From positions 222,536 through 286,535 of the forward strand of contig JAYMTL010000006.1 in assembly GCA_036897445.1 (NCBI GenBank): a DNA stretch of 64,000 bases, read 5' to 3'. This document shows positions 1 through 14,448 of this stretch, piece after piece; positions within the stretch are counted from its first letter, which is position 1; each line of letters begins with the position of its first letter. The notes under the pieces are model-generated. The model ran no database searches and was not told the origin of the DNA. It saw nothing but the letters and a program-made list of their open reading frames with translations. The stretch comes from Pelargonium tetragonum (lineage: Eukaryota; Streptophyta; Magnoliopsida; Geraniales; Geraniaceae). The translations under genes were made by a program, and so were the position numbers.

Positions 1-3000
1 CTTAGTCTCATTCCTATCTTTTTGCGGATTTTATGCCTTTATCAGACTTTTTATTTAGTCATTTTGATCTACTTCTTAAACTTTCGTTATTCAAATTCTA
101 AAAAGTTTTAGTATGGTGCACACTACAACTAGACACTACTCCTAAATTCCTCCGAGGGCATCCTGCTTAGACTATTAACTTTATTTATTATAACCTTATT
201 AGATTAGGATACTACCAAAGAAATTTCTGCAAAAAAATAGACTTAGCTTTCTAAGTAAGAGCCAACTACAAAACCACTTTTTTGAATGACTTAAAACATA
301 CTTGAATTGGTCAATTTTTGAAGAAGATTTAGCCACAGGCTTGACTGCTTTTATACTCAAAAAAGAAAATGAAGTCAGAAAGAATAAATATAACTAGTGG
401 AAGGTATACACGTATATATCCTCAAGGCTGGTTAGAACAGCTGAGTTATTGGTATACAATAAAAATTTTATTATCCGACATTTAATCTTATAATTTAAGC
501 ACATAGTTAAAAGATAAAGGGGGGTATCTTGATAAATTGTTAACATTGTAGGGTATAGTAATAGATTGATTAGTAGGAGGTCTTAGCACTCTTTTGAGAT
601 CTGGAACTTTTATAGACTCCTAAACAAGGATGTACTTTTTTTACTATGAAATCCACCTACCTGGTAGGGTATAAATCCACTTTCTAGGTGTGATATGAGT
701 TGAGGAGTTGGTACTGAATTATTTATATCGGGCAGTTCAAAAGTCTAACTAATAAGAACGATAACTCTACGAGATTTAGAGGAGCCCTCTAGCAAAGGCT
801 GCTACAAGGAGATAAGGACCCTTCCGTAGGAATAGTTTTTTTTTGAATTAGGTACAATTAATTAGTAAGGGGACACACGAAATTGTGTATTTTTCTTAAA
901 GAGTATACGTTGTCTTCTTATTTATCAGTCAATAATTCTAACTTTATTTGGATATTTGAAAAGGAGTCTTTTGCCTCAAAGATCTGAACAAGAAATTTAT
1001 TCAGAAACAAGCTAATAAAAAGCTAGGGATTCCCTAATTAATAGATAGAACAAAGCGTACATCGGGGCCCTTCGACCCTTAATATATATTAAAAGGAATT
1101 TTCTGAGTAAAAAAAAGGAAGAATAGGGGATCCTGGCGAAAAACTTGAATTATAGGATAATTTTCAGTATTAACCCGACTTCTTCAGTAACAAGTTATTT
1201 TAGAATTTTGACGACCCAGATACTGAGAAAGGAAGGTTTAAAGTGTTGCTCATGAGTCTTTTAAGAACTCTTGCTTTTGCCATGAGGGGGACAAAATGGA
1301 AATAAGTAGTTAAAGAAACCCCTCAGTAATTCTAGCTTGGGTAAATCGAAAACGTATGCAAGCGCCCTGCTTTTTGCTACTAAGGATACCCTAAGCTTTC
1401 TATGCTCTCTGCGGGGTTTAACAAGGTGCTTTAGTACATTGTAACAAGAAGAAACATAGAATAGCAAAGGGCTCTTAAACAGGCTTTAGTAAGATATTGC
1501 TAACCTATTCTAAGGCCTTTATAACTGTATCGAGAGTATGCCCGGATGTATGATTTTTTTCTGTTAAGCGGGTTTTCCTGTATATAACTAGTTAAACAAG
1601 CATATTTTTTAACAAGTCTGACACTTTATTATTAAGGTTCGTCTAGAGTTATATAAGCTTTAACAAGAAGCGGACCTTGTTTCCTTAAGACTAACCAAAG
1701 GGATAAAGAGGGATAAAGTGCTTTTTTATTAGCGACATAGGTTCCAAAAATTTAGTAAATCCAAATTACCATAGTATCCTTTTATCCAATTAAGGTTACT
1801 TCAAGGGTTCGCTTTACTCCAAGAAACCCATTCCAATTTAAGCTTTTTTGTGAATACAGCAACATAAGTTCCTTCGTGCTCTTAAGTTAAAGCGCCCTTA
1901 TATCTTTGAATCAGGGTTTTTGAAGCAGCAGTAAGACAAGTAAAATGCCAAATTAATCTCAAGAAACCCTTATTAACTACTGTATAAGTAGTCCTTAGCT
2001 AATTTACTAGTAGGATTCTTATTAAGCTCGATCACTGTCTTTGGAACTCAAATTTAAGGAACATGATTACGGGTTTATGATATAGTAGACTCATACTTCT
2101 TTTCTTTGGAATATCCGTTATGGGGAATCCTTTTTAGCCGACCTATTAGTCCAAAAAATCAAACTTCAAGGAATTCTTGCGACTTCGTTCTCATACAATA
2201 CAAAAGCAAGTTATTACATCTTTATTTCTTCTGCTAAAAACGGTCTCGTCTTTGTCAGCTTATCAAAAGCTTGAAAGGGGCTCAGGTTAAACACCGGATT
2301 ACAGGCAAAAACTCTGGTCAAAATTAACCTTGTCTTTTGTAGTATATCTAATGAAAAAATTTCTGTTAATTTTCAACTAATCAGAAAGATTTTACTTTTT
2401 TATTTATAGGATACCGGTATTATTGAAATCTAGTAGCTTGGCTTATTTGCTAAAGAACTTCACCTTTTAGAGTTAATCTTGCATTGAAAGTCGTGGGTAA
2501 ACCAGAAACTGTAGAGTTTTCTATCATAGACTTACTGGGTACTCTTTTTAGAGAAAATGCTCTAAATAGATAGAATAATTAAAGATCAAATGGAAATGCC
2601 GGGTCTCCACACTAAATGAAATAAGTTTAGAAGAATTTCCAGGGGGCACCTACTCAATAAGGCTTATCCGCTAAAGAGGTCCCTCGCCTTATAACGAAAA
2701 TAACAAAGTTTCTAGACCTCGAAGAGTTCGAAGGAGGGTATAACAATTTCTCCGTAATAAACCAAACGAATCCTCAATTTGTAACTAGCAAAATACGAAA
2801 AGGGGCAGCCCCCAAGAATTGTTTAATAATTCTAAAATGTAGGGGCATTCGTGTCTAATAGAGCGCCCTAAGAAAATAAGACCATTCCTGTCCTGATTAC
2901 GAGGATTTTACTTTATTTAACAGTTTAGCGAATACTATCTAGTAGTCTCCCTCCTTGGCGTAGGTCTTGTAATTGGAAGTGGAACTTCATATCCTCATTC

Positions 3001-5544
3001 ATATAGAGTAGGAAAATTTCCGCCTAGAGAAAAGTGTATGATAAAATACGTGCCTCCCTTTATACTATACTTGAAAAGCAAGTGAAGCTAATTCCTTAAA
3101 ATTGTTTCCCGTCGAGTAATAAAGAAAAACCAGCCTTGTATTACCTAATATACCTAACTCGAGGGGCAGGAAAGCATCTCAAATTTGTAATAAAGGAGAC
3201 CCATTTCTTGCTTGTAACTACTACTGAATAAGGAACTGCGGGATCCAGATCAAACTAGGATTAAGCTGTCTATTCTATATATTGGCACAAGAACTTGCTT
3301 ATAGATAAATTAAAATATAACAAAGTCACAAGAGGCACGCACTCCTGACTTTTTTTAGTAAAACACAAGACCTAGAGGAGGCGAAAGCCCAGAATTACTA
3401 TTATCCTTTTTCTTACTAGAATCCCAGAGTTAGTTTTATCTCTTCTTTCTTTTAAGAGTTTGATAGGAATTCCTTTAAAGGTTTTAGGTTACGGGGTCAG
3501 TTTCTTTAAAGGAAGTTTGTAGGTTTGCAATATGGACATAAAAATTGAGTTACTTCTCAGCCCCTTTGGTAACCTGAGTCCAATAGAATTTTGATTCTTT
3601 ATATACATATGCAAGGGCCGCGGGGAATAACTTTTATTTAAAAGAATAAGACTTTCTACAATTAATGATATATCCTTTTACAAGAAAAAATTTTTATAAT
3701 TTCTACTAGATTTAGCTACTCATAGATATTTTTATCTTCAGTTACCCTTCTTATGTCACGAGAATTTATTCAACAAGCAAAGGAATCCTCTAATTACTAA
3801 AATATAGAATGGACCTTGCCATAATACTGGAAATAACTCTGGAAAAGAGACACTTTACCCTTAGAATACTAAGAATTTCATTACACTTGTAAGATCAGAG
3901 ACACTCAATAAAAAAACTCTTTTGGAGGGAAGCAGCCCTCTTTTGTATTCTAGAAGGCTGTCTTAAGTATTTCTAGATAGTTTTTTCTTAACTGGAAAGT
4001 ACTAAAAGTTTTTGATTTATTTGCAGCATTTTTTTTTTGTTAATAAAGAACTCTTTCAGGGGTGTCCGTTAATGACAGGATTCCTTACTAGTTAAGCTTT
4101 GGGATTCTTAATCTTAAAAAGTCTTAGTATAATGTGAGATTTAAAAAAGAATGTAAATGAAAAGCCTAGGCAATCTAGATACTTTAAGAGGTCTTACGTC
4201 TAGTAGGCTTTTTCCCTTATTTGAGGGTCTCAGAAATAAATAAGGCAATAATTGTAGTATAGCTCTTACTGACTGAAAAAAGAAATTCCGCGATCTGCTC
4301 TGTCAAAAAGGGCGCTGGGTTCCTCCTGCTTAAGCTATGTGTAACAAGAATAAGTGTCATTTTCATATACATATATAAATATCTTTTTAATTTGTTTAGC
4401 TGAAGTTAAACAATTAAACAAAAGCCTTTTACTGAATTGAGGAAAGCTTCTCCTGTAAATTTACTATATTTAATCTTGTGTATTATCCTGACACGGAGCT
4501 TTTCTATCTTGATTTTCGATTATAAATTCGCGAAACCCCTTAATTTAAAAAGGAAGTACTATTTACCAAAGTTTAAAACTAGATTTTTTCAAGGAGCTAC
4601 TTACTACCTGAGAAGAGGATCCTTGTTTTTTAATAGGCCCTAAAAAATCCGTTACAATCTTTTTTTATTTATTAACTTAATAGGGACTCAGACTCCTCTA
4701 ATAATGTATTTGCAATTTCAAGGGGGCTCCCTGTAACTGAGCTAAAGAATTGCGTTTTAGGTAAACAAATTTCAGGATTTGACTCTGAGGACTCCTTAGT
4801 CTTAGTTGTTATTCCGAAGCGTAAGTATTAGATTCTAGATGCCTTTCCATAAAGTTCCTGCTAGTTTTGTCTCTCTAAGTTTTGCAAATAGAAGCCTCCT
4901 CCTAAAGAGCTCTTTCTTAACAAAATTTTTAGTTTATAAGTTCTCTTAATAAACTTTCCCGCATTTTGAGTTACATACGCGCTTAAATACAAATCTATCT
5001 AGAATTACTTCTTGCCGAGAGGGGAGTGCCAATGCGTTTTTAAACCTATAGCGTTGTATTAATGAATTCGAGAATTTTGACTAGATTAAAACCCTAAGTT
5101 GAATCTTAGATTTTTCGGGCATTCCTCTACAGGGGAATTCTTAGCGAACTTCCTTATACAACCTCTTTTTATAAAAGATACCTAAAAAGCCCGTCACATA
5201 AAAGGGGTGTCGTCTTAATACGCAAGCGATTCCTTTTATCCACTTTTTCTTTTTTAAATTTCTAAAGCGCGGGTCCCTCGCAGGAGAACTCACGCAGGGG
5301 CTGCCCTAATAAAAGAAGATGAAAAGCCTAGGGGTCGCGTTAAAGTTCCCATATTCATATGTAGCTGTAGCATGCTTTTAAAAGAACAGGGGTTGCAAGA
5401 ACCTTTGGACCCCTACCCCACAAGACTCCTCTGACAAAAGGTACACCAAAAAGGATTTTTTAAAGGAAGCTTTAGGTTGTAAAATTTAAAAAGAACAGAC
5501 TCGAATGGCAAAAGTATAGCTCAGTTTAGAATTAGAAACGGAAA

Positions 5545-5560
5545 AGGTAATGTAATTAAG
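5545..5560 (+). repeat. Dispersed 14-mer copy 1 (AGGTAATGTAATTA)
   Basis: This is an exact copy of the 14-mer also found at 12406-12419 (minus), 33476-33489 (plus) and 63529-63542 (minus), with a one-transition variant at 62222-62235 (plus). Here it continues as AAG. It lies in a 41-codon stop-free frame (5483-5605) bounded by TAA and TAG. Upstream it shares an ACGG-A-AGG context with the copy at 33476. It is probably a remnant of the repeat family described at 12377-12613 and 62040-62480. Confidence 0.5.
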
Positions 5561-8500
5561 GTAAATCCCTTAACCTTTCTTTCTTTAGCATGTTATAACG
5601 CAAAATAGAAAGAACCCCATATTATAAAAAAAGGAGAGGCCCCCATCGAAGGAAAAGCCTTTTAAATCATAATGACTTGGCGCCTTTATTTCATTAAGCA
5701 AGCTGTGGTCCAAAGAAATTCTCTAACTAAAGTGCAATTAGGTAGCCCCGGCAAAGCAAAGAATTCCCCTTAAATTCTAGTTCTATCCTATTGAAGTTTT
5801 TACATTGTATTTCCTAGTTTAGCTCCTTAGCAATACCCAGGACTGGAAACCCTTAGAGTAACAGAAGGTATATAGGTCTGCAACACTACACAGGAGTAAA
5901 GAGTTCCTTTGATATTTATACGGCGTGTAATTTCAGTTCTTATATAGACATATTGTCTTACTTGTACTTAGTAATTCTTTACGCAATAACGGATAGGTAT
6001 AGTAAGTCCGGCGGGTCCCCCCATTAATTACTTTAATACCGATACAGAGCTTTAATAATAGGAGGCAGAAAGATTTAGAAAGATTTAGGATGATTTTTTA
6101 TATGACATTTTTTGGAATTGTCCCTTTCCTATATTAAGTAATAGGGTATCCCTCGTCTAAAAATTTGTTGTGTAATTATTTCGTAACTAGGTTTTTATAT
6201 TAGATTAGTAGAATTTGAAACTCAGTTGGCTATGTATTTCTTGCTTTTTGAGAATATATGAATTTTTATAAAGGTAGAGACTCAAGAGTGTCCTCCTATT
6301 TCTATAAAGTAATATTGTGTGTGTTCTCACAAAGAGGCTCCTTATAGAACCTTGTGTTTTAAAGTATTATATCCAGGAGCAAGCTTAGAGCTATAGCCGT
6401 AGTCAAGAAAAACAAAATTATATAATCTAGAAAGTAACGGCTTGTATAAGAAAAAGTAGGGACCTAGGAGTTTCGTATCCTTTTGTAGTATAACACCTTG
6501 GGTATTTACAATATTCAAAGAATTCCTAAAACTCTGTTTACTCGTATAAAAGTCCTTAAAAGTCTTGCTATCTGTATCAAGAATCCTTGTTTGTGTTTGT
6601 TAGTCTTGTAGCTAATTCCAATATAGAGTTATCCTTATTTCAAATCAAACTCTCTACTACTAATTTGTAGTTGGTTACATCCTTAGGTACACAAACCTAG
6701 TTAGCTTTTATTGAATAGTAAACACCTTTTGAACTTGTGAACTCTTTTGGCATTAATATTTACTATAATAATGCTTGAATTCGGTATAATAAGAAGGATT
6801 CTTTCATAAATTTTAATTGACAGCAGAAGGATTCCTTTTCCTTTTTTGCTAAGTTAGTTCTCAATTTCTATAGAAGTTGGCTATAAACTCGGATTTGTAT
6901 AATAGTGCGAGACCTTTTATTCCCATAACAGATAGACTTCTAAATTCTATTCTTGAACATCTATACTACAAATATGCAGAACACTCAGGTTAATACACGA
7001 AAACTAGATGAATCCTGCTTGAATTTAATACTCCAAAATTTTTAGAATCAAAAACGCAGTACTCTTTGTTTGCCCTAAGATTCCCCCATTCGGGTACTTT
7101 TCAAAAGTAAAATACTAGTGAAAGGTTCCGTTTATTCTGAAAGCATACAAGCAAATGGTGGTGTTTTATAAACACTAGGTTACCAATTCAAGGTACGCTC
7201 TCGCACATGTATGGTGTATCCTATAAAATATTGTTTTCTTCCTCTTAAAATAATAGGTTACTGACAAAATTTTCAAACTAAGTAGCACTAAAAAAGTACT
7301 TGGGTAGTGAAGACTCGAAGTCTTTTAGGTTCCCGATAGTAGAGACATCTCTGAGTTATCTTGTTTTCCTGCAGTAAGGCATAAATTAAACACTTATCCT
7401 GAATATGGAATTTGTTTGAAAACATAAAGCCTGGCGTAAAATAAAAAGAGTTTACTTTATTTAGAATTACATAAAGTATACTACTCCAGCTTTTAGTAAC
7501 TAAAGAGTTACCAAGCCCTAAAATAAAGCAAGTCTAAATTAAGAGATCCTTTTTCGTGAGCTTGAACTTACGCCGAGGTGCTTTCAGAGAGTCAGGTGTT
7601 CTAACGGGGTATAGTTTTTCTTCTTAGATTCGAAAGAGTTTAGGTGAACTAAGGCTTCCTTTTTTCGTAATGCACACAAGAAAGAACCTTTCCGTTTTGA
7701 CTATGGCTTACCTAGCTAACTCTTCATTTTTCTTTTTATGGGTGAATCTACTATCTTGTATCTTGTTTACGCATGCAATTCTGGTCAAGATTAATTGCTA
7801 ACTTCGTGTTATTATTTCCCTAAAGGTTTATACAGAAAGCTTTCCATTCTTACAACTAGCTCCTGTAGTTTTATAGTATATAAAAGCGTAAACTCAAAAA
7901 TTGCTATACTAAACTTGGCGCACACAAAAGACCAAACTTGTTAGTGGGTTCATTTAGTGAAAACCCTCGTTGGGAATTACTTCGAACGAGATATAGCTTA
8001 TAGCTGCTAAGGAAGAAATCCCTTCTAATTAAAACTAATCCATTTTAATGCGACTTTCCGTAATGAGTCATAATTGCAATTCCTTAATACCAAATAAAAA
8101 GTGTTAGCCAGGAAACTTCCGCCCAGGTTCACGTTTGGGTGAAGTTTGGGGTTTTTTGAAAATTGCATGCCTCGTTAAAGAGGGCATTTCTCGTTATAGG
8201 ATGGATCACTTCCTTTAGTAGAATCTAGTAAAATTTCATTTATGTCTTGTTAACTTGTTAAAAAGTGGAAAGATTTTTCATTGGAAGGAAAGGAGCTTTC
8301 TTTAACATTTAACAGTACTCTTATTGTGGGTTATAGAATCCCTTTATTAAACAAATTAGAGTAAGGAGTCTCTTGTTAAGGTTAAGTTGTAATAGTAGAA
8401 GATAAATGGAGTGCTCTAAATTATATGAAGAGCTGGCGCTAAAAGGGCTCAATTTTATACAAATTAGGTTTTCTGAGATACTTTTAATTTAAGTTGAAAT

Positions 8501-10590
8501 TCTTTTGCAAATACCATTTCAAAGGGGGGTGGGTCCTCCGGCAAGTTCAAGCAATGCCCGCACTTTTAAATCTAGTTTTCACTTTGGGCTTTTAGATTAA
8601 AGTAGTTAGCTTTTTACAAAGTTTGAGGTGCGATTTTATTCTGGAATTCCCTCGGCAGTTCAATAAAGGAAAGGAGGCCCTCCTAAGGGAGGGTTAATCT
8701 TGAAGCACAGTGGAAAGGTTTCAAGTCTTAAAAAAGTTTCTTAAGAGATTATTTAACAACAGAAAAACCAGACTCTCAATCTGACCCTACTATATTTTTA
8801 GAATTAGAGACTCCGGGGCCAGATTAGGCCTTTCCTACTTTATCCAGAAATTCTAGAGTTTCCTTGACCTTAAAAGGGAATTCAGTTAGGTACATATACA
8901 CAAAACTTCTCTTTATGAGTAATTTGCTAAACGTTAAGATATAGCCCGAAAGAATATATTTCTTAATAGCCCACTCTACACTAGCTGCCTAAATGAAAGC
9001 CGAAACAGAAGTTCTTCTTTTCTATATTTCAGATTAGGATTACCAAAAACGGGTAAGCAATACAGAGACATCGCTCCTCAATATCTACTAGAAATTCAAT
9101 TTATGGTATACATTTTAAGTCAATACTTTAAAAAAGGTTAAGGACAACAAAACCAGATTCAGTAGAACAACAAGGTTATACGGGCATTTCGCTGTAAGGT
9201 GCTTTTTTTAGCTTTTACAGTCAAATTTGACCTTAAACCTTAAATAAGTCTTGAGCAGAACCTTCTTTTGTTAAGCAACATTGTAGACTTGTAATTACAA
9301 AGAGCTCCGCGTGGGATCTAGTTCCATATAATGTACAGATGTACTAGTTAATGTCTTCTAAAAGCAGTGTATAAATTTTATAAATAATTAAGGACGATCT
9401 ACGAGGGCCTTTTATAAAAAAACCCAAACCTTTTAAGTTTTTGCGAAACCGCCCCCATACAAAAGGAAACCTGAAAAAACGCTTAAGTGCCTTAGGACAG
9501 GTACAAACAAAAGAGAATCTCAACAATTCTTTTGTTCATATAACAAGCTTCTTTTCCTAAATATCTTGCTCTCAGCCAACCCATATAGACATTTTTGCTA
9601 TATCATTATACAAAATTCGAATATAACATAATAGAATAGATACTCTATATTGGTTTAGTAGCTTTTATTGTAAAAAAAGCTATTTGCTTGAGAAACTAAG
9701 AACCTTTTTTCCAAAGTCAATTTAAGGTTAGGAGTACTAAAGGAGCGCTGACATTGCATAAGAAATCCTATACCTTTGAAAGAATACATAGGAAAATAGA
9801 AGATATCTGTTAAGTTTCATGCAATCAAGATATCCTTTAACCCTTAGTACATAACGGGGTTTCCTGTGGGGTTTTTTCTTAATTGTTCTTATCTCAAAAG
9901 CAAGGCCTTGGGATATCCTATAGTTAAAAAAGCAAATTCCTATATTAAATGTCAAACTTCTACGACTGTGTATCGATTGATATATAAGAGCCCTCTAAGG
10001 GAATCCTAACTATTTTCTAAATTCTTGCTAGGCTATGCCACTAAGCGGTTTTAAATCCCTTTTATTGACAGGCTAGTAAAAGTCCCACCTTGGGGAGATC
10101 CTGACACCCGGATACTTTCATATCGCTTATAATTAGAATTTCTAGCTAGCAGCTCCAGACATCCTGGGTAGATTTATACCTCATTCCTAAGGATTCTCTA
10201 ACCAATTCAATTTGACTTTAACCACTTAAAAGTTGCTCTCATACAAAAGGCTTTCCGTGTATAAGTTTTTAGCCCGATTTGTACTTAACTTTCTTTTTTG
10301 TAGCTTATATTTTCTTGTATGTATTCCTCAATTAGGACTTTTTTTCCTAAGAACCCCCCTCTTGGTCGGGCAATCTTCTTTTCAGATTATAACTTTCTAG
10401 TTAACAACTCAATGCCCCGAGGAAGCGGGCTACCTAACGGCATCTCTTGCTATAATTCATTTTATCTAAAGGATATCCTGTATGTAATGCTCCTAATTTT
10501 TGTATACTCGAGTTAGTTAAGTAACTGGAAACCCTTATCGCTAATGTTATCCTTTTAAATCCCGGCACCGAAAAAGGAAGCAATTAAAGC

Positions 10591-10614
10591 TCTAAACTAA
10601 AATCTAAACTAAAA
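10591..10614. repeat. Perfect 12-bp tandem duplication
   Basis: TCTAAACTAAAA occurs twice in immediate succession. Similar short duplications occur at 1699-1718, 6067-6086, 34113-34130 and 37971-37988. They look like ordinary replication slippage in AT-rich DNA. Confidence 0.6.
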
Positions 10615-11934
10615 GAGTTACTTTGTTCTTAGTTCTTACGTCTCCCTTTGACCAAGGTTTACTTGGAGAAGTCTGAAAATAGGAATCCCTTGGGTTTTGA
10701 TCATTTCAAATAGGAAACTCTATAGACCCATTACCTAATATTATATGACATTGCCCGCTTGTTAAGAAGAGTGAGTATTACGATTGGTTTCTTAAGTTTC
10801 TGGATTAAAAAAGGGAATAAGTCCTTTACGTAAAATTTCAGAGGATTCCGTCTTGTTAGGAGTTCTGAGCAGAAAAGTTCAAATCCTACAGTCACCTTAA
10901 GTTATGTCTATTTCTTGACGAATTACTCGGGATTCTTAAATAGGAAGCTCCTCTTTAGGATTTTATCGCTCGCTTCTTTACAAAGGGGGGCAGAGGGCTT
11001 GGTGGGTCTATATATAATTAAATTGCTTGAATCAAACCCATCCTAGAAATTTATTTGCACTTAGACTTATTAAAGTATAAATCCACTTAAACCAGGTTAA
11101 TTTAAGAAAGTTACAGTTATTCTACTCTGAATTTAGCTAAGTAAGAAAAGATAAAAAAAGTGCAAGGTGAAGGGCGTTTGGATTTACAATTCAGTAAGGT
11201 TTAGCTTAGGAGCTGAGAAATGGGGAATCTTTATCCGGGATATATATAAACTCTTAATAAGTCTTCCAAGACTTCTTTAAAATCTTTCGAAAGCGCAATC
11301 CATATAGATCCGAAAGGGTCGTTGTACATACTTATGTACCTTGTCCTCTTATAAGTTTTCCTGTGAAAAATCTTTTTCCATTTATAAACTAAATGCAGGA
11401 CTGAACCACGTTTATAAAAGGTTAACTAATTTTACGGAATTTACCAGAATCTGGGCTCCTTTCTTACGTTCCAAAATGCCGCCGCTATACTTTGAAAGGA
11501 CTTTCTTCAACTATAACCTGAAAAATCTACTCTTTAAAAATAGGTACTAAAAACTTTGTATTATGTAGTTACTCTACAGGTAACCGGGGACAAACTTATT
11601 AAATCTGTACTCCTCGTAAACGTTCCCCCTACTTATCTGTGATAGCTTCTTTAGAGATTCTCCGAATTAAGATAAAGAAGTTGTCCCTTACCTTAAGTTT
11701 TTTGCTCTATAGCCTCCTCCAATCTCTCGTTTAAGTGACATATTAACACAGGGTTAAGTCTTCTTTTAATAACACACACTAAAAGCGATTCTGGAAGTAC
11801 TAAAAAGATTTTTTCTTTCTATTCGGTTAAGTATCTGAATCGAAGCCCTTAACTTGTACTCTCTTCCTTCTCAGACTTTGTCCTAAAATGACTACGAGAG
11901 GAAACAGGATCTCTTGTAGGGTTTCCTACTTATT

Positions 11935-11948
11935 ATATGCATGCATAT
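11935..11948. repeat. 14-bp perfect palindrome
   Basis: ATATGCATGCATAT is its own reverse complement and sits in a run of alternating purine and pyrimidine. No flanking repeats were seen that would make it a transposon end. It may be chance. Confidence 0.4.
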
Positions 11949-12376
11949 GCACTTCAGGAAAAGGCGTTACCTGGAAAGCTTGCTTCTAATTTTAGACTCA
12001 ATGCTTTAATATTTCAGCTTTAAGTTAGCCTCTTTTTTGATGGAGTAGTTTCATATAATGACAATCTGGCTGTTTAGTTACTACCTTAGAGCTCTCAAAA
12101 TATTAAACTTATCTCAAACAATGCCAAAGTTATTCTATAAAAGAGCTTAAAATACTTGTTTAAATTGTAAGTTTTTATTATAGTGCGTTTTCCCGCCTTA
12201 ATCCCTAGCTTTGAGTAATTAAGGAATTTCTGGGGCTCTCTTTATACAGAATACAGGGTCTGCAAGAGTTCTAATCCTATAACACCAATTCTTGACCTTC
12301 CTTTCTTTTCTAGACTTTTCAAAGCTATTCTTGGATTCTGTAACCTTTTTCTTTGTCTCGATAGTCACCTTGTTAC

Positions 12377-12613
12377 CTAGAAAGACTCGACAACTTGCTT
12401 TTTCTTAATTACATTACCTCTTTTCTTTATTTTACACTTAGCTATTAGAAATGTTGTATTACCCTCTTCTCTCTTCTCCTCTATCTTCAGGATAGCTGCT
12501 ATATTTATATTATAAATCTTAAATTTCCTCTTATTCCAGTCTGTACTATACTTATCCTATGGGTATTCCCTGCCTTAGCTCTACCTCCTTAGCTAGACTC
12601 TTCCTTACTTACA
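12377..12613 (-). pseudogene. Lys-rich decayed repeat protein (family with 14-mer)
   Basis: Function unknown. The minus frame is stop-free for 59 codons (12556 to 12380) and is rich in Lys/Arg coded mostly by AAG and AGA, with short peptides such as TDWNKRKFKIY and ILKIEEKREEGN. Upstream it continues through TAA and TAG only, as expected for Gln codons hit by CpA-to-TpA mutation. The 14-mer lies at 12406-12419, and with the next five bases it matches 62222-62240 with one C/T difference. After it, GAGT-(5)-TCTAG and AAYAAGGT words recur in the same order at 62251-62280. A second frame reads RQCNQE over the 14-mer, so the true frame is not settled. The upstream word AGGGAATACCC is shared with 22160-22180 and 63650-63665. 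Probably a transposon relic, clearly non-functional. Confidence 0.5.
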
Positions 12614-14448
12614 CTTTCTGGAAAACTGAAACACTTAGCTTTAACTCCTTTTCTGGGACACCTGTAAATATAAGTCTAGAACTTAATTCCTTTCTTTGGA
12701 AACTAGATTCTCTAATTATTCATCATAGCTAGTAGACTCTGTACCAAAATATACTGTACTTACGCACTTTTCACTATATAATCTTAAAAAGCTCCACCTT
12801 CTACAGGGATATTTCCTTCTTTTGTGCCTCACTTAATACCTATAAACTATCCCCTAGAAAATCCTTTCACCTGTTATAATAAATCCCATAACACTTGGGT
12901 ATTCCTATCTTAGATATTATACTTACCAAAAACCTTGTACGAATTTATTAACATAGCTACTAGAAAATACAGGAGTTCTAATCCCAAAACTCCCTTTAAG
13001 TAAGATAAACCAAACTAAGAAATAACAAGCGGAAGGGTTTCCAACGAGAATTTTTTTGCTAATACCAACCCCTAAGGAAGTCCTAAATTGAAAAAGGGGT
13101 CCCCGCCCTCTCAAAACCTTATAGCTTTACAGGAAAGAGCTCCTTAATTATAGTATTTAACTTTTCTTAGATTCTCCATCCTATTTTTCTTAGACTACAA
13201 GAAAGAATACCCCTGTATTGGATTGACTCTCCTTTTCACTATTAAAATAGGATCGGGGATTGCTTTTGTACTTTTTCTATTTCTTTCTGGCGAAGCTCTT
13301 TTTTAGCTGCACTTATATAAGAAAAGAACCCATACTTCCTGTAAATACCTCTATTGTAAAAGCAACTTTAGTTAGGAATTAGAACACTTTCATGAGTATT
13401 ACCGATCCAGAACTGAAGAAAGCCTTTACACTTTATACATTTCCCTATGACTTCCTAACTTTAAGAGGAGCCCCTTTAGGCAGAACACATTAGCTTCGGA
13501 ATACATAAGCCGGGTTACATGGGTTCAACTCGTATCATATATAAGAAAGCCTTCCCTAGACCACCTTCCGGAGAATCTTAGGGCTACAATGCAAGAAGAC
13601 ATAGGTTCTAATCACGCAGCATTTTTAAGTAAGACTAATAAATCAAACTAGGAAAGCTCTATCTCCACACTCTTTCTCTTTTTTTTAATACCCTAAACAG
13701 CATAAAATAAATAGAGCTCTTCCTAACTCTTGCGCAGAAAATTTCACTTCATACTATAAGACTTGAAAACCTTCCTTCGACTAATTAGTATTCTTACTCG
13801 TGAGGAGCTTTTGATTCCTTAGGTTTTATTAGTAAAAACCGCGACTCCTTTAGCTTGCCCAGTTTGTTTCTAAATTGTTTCGGCAGCTATATATTAAATT
13901 AAGGGTAAAAAAAGAAGAGTCCAGAACTAAGGGCATATTCCTCCCTTAAAACCCTTAAAAGATTTTCAAATTTAAGACTCTTATGAAACCCAAAACCGGG
14001 AATATCTGGGAATTTGTACTAGACTTAGGCCTATTCTTTTTCTTAACATTAATAATATAGTATACTTTACTTTTTATATTAGAGTTTTTAGTAAAAGGGA
14101 AGAGAAGAGTCTTATGGAGCTAGGGTGGAGCTAGTAGGTTATTGGTAAGAAGCTCCTCTTATAAGGTAAGGAAATCCAGTAGAATTATATAGATTATAGA
14201 ATATTAAGAATAGATATATTATTATTGTATTCTATAGTTATGTAAGTTTTTTTGTATTAGTCTTATTATCTATTAAGTTATTTGTTACACTTATGTATAT
14301 AGTTTAATAGATTAAAAAGAGAGACTTTATATTTATAAGGTTCCCTTTTGTTCTTTGTGTTTATCGTTAGGGAGGATTCATCCTTAAATGAGTACGTACG
14401 TCTATGCTCCCGACTGACACGCTAGTAAAGGAGGGTTTATGTATAGAG
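12614..14448. other. Gene-free stretch between two fossils
   Basis: No gene recognised. The left part is a pyrimidine-rich continuation of the minus-strand repeat. The right part (14080-14448) reads on minus as a continuation of the frame at 14449-14757 after its TGA, with stops that are all TAA or TAG. It contains the 16-bp TAACTATAGAATACAA (minus, 14225-14240) found again at 34921-34936 on plus. Confidence 0.5.
14225..14240 (-). repeat. 16-bp word shared with 34921-34936
   Basis: TAACTATAGAATACAA is exact at both sites. An AATAAGACT word precedes it by a similar distance in each, and a GATT...ACCTTA word follows. A lone 16-bp match is expected a few times by chance in 64 kb of this composition, so the claim rests on the flanking agreement. 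Confidence 0.4.

Larger units (their letters stand above)
1..12376. other. Gene-free AT-rich RIP-like DNA, left block
   Basis: I found no gene here. All six frames are closed at short intervals and no rRNA, complete tRNA or intact transposon protein is visible. TpA-rich words (CTA, TAG, TTA, TAA) dominate. In 541-840 I count 22 CTA+TAG against 8 TCA+TGA. The block carries one copy of the dispersed 14-mer at 5545 and small tandem or palindromic repeats, listed separately. The simplest reading is old repetitive DNA whose cytosines in CpA were mutated until no coding sense remains; the original elements cannot be named from sequence alone. Confidence 0.7.

Noticed and set aside
8190-8216. GGATGGATCACTTCCTTT resembles the 3' end of small-subunit rRNA
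   Set aside because: None of the other conserved rRNA segments lies upstream and no decoding-site sequence is present; a short chance match.
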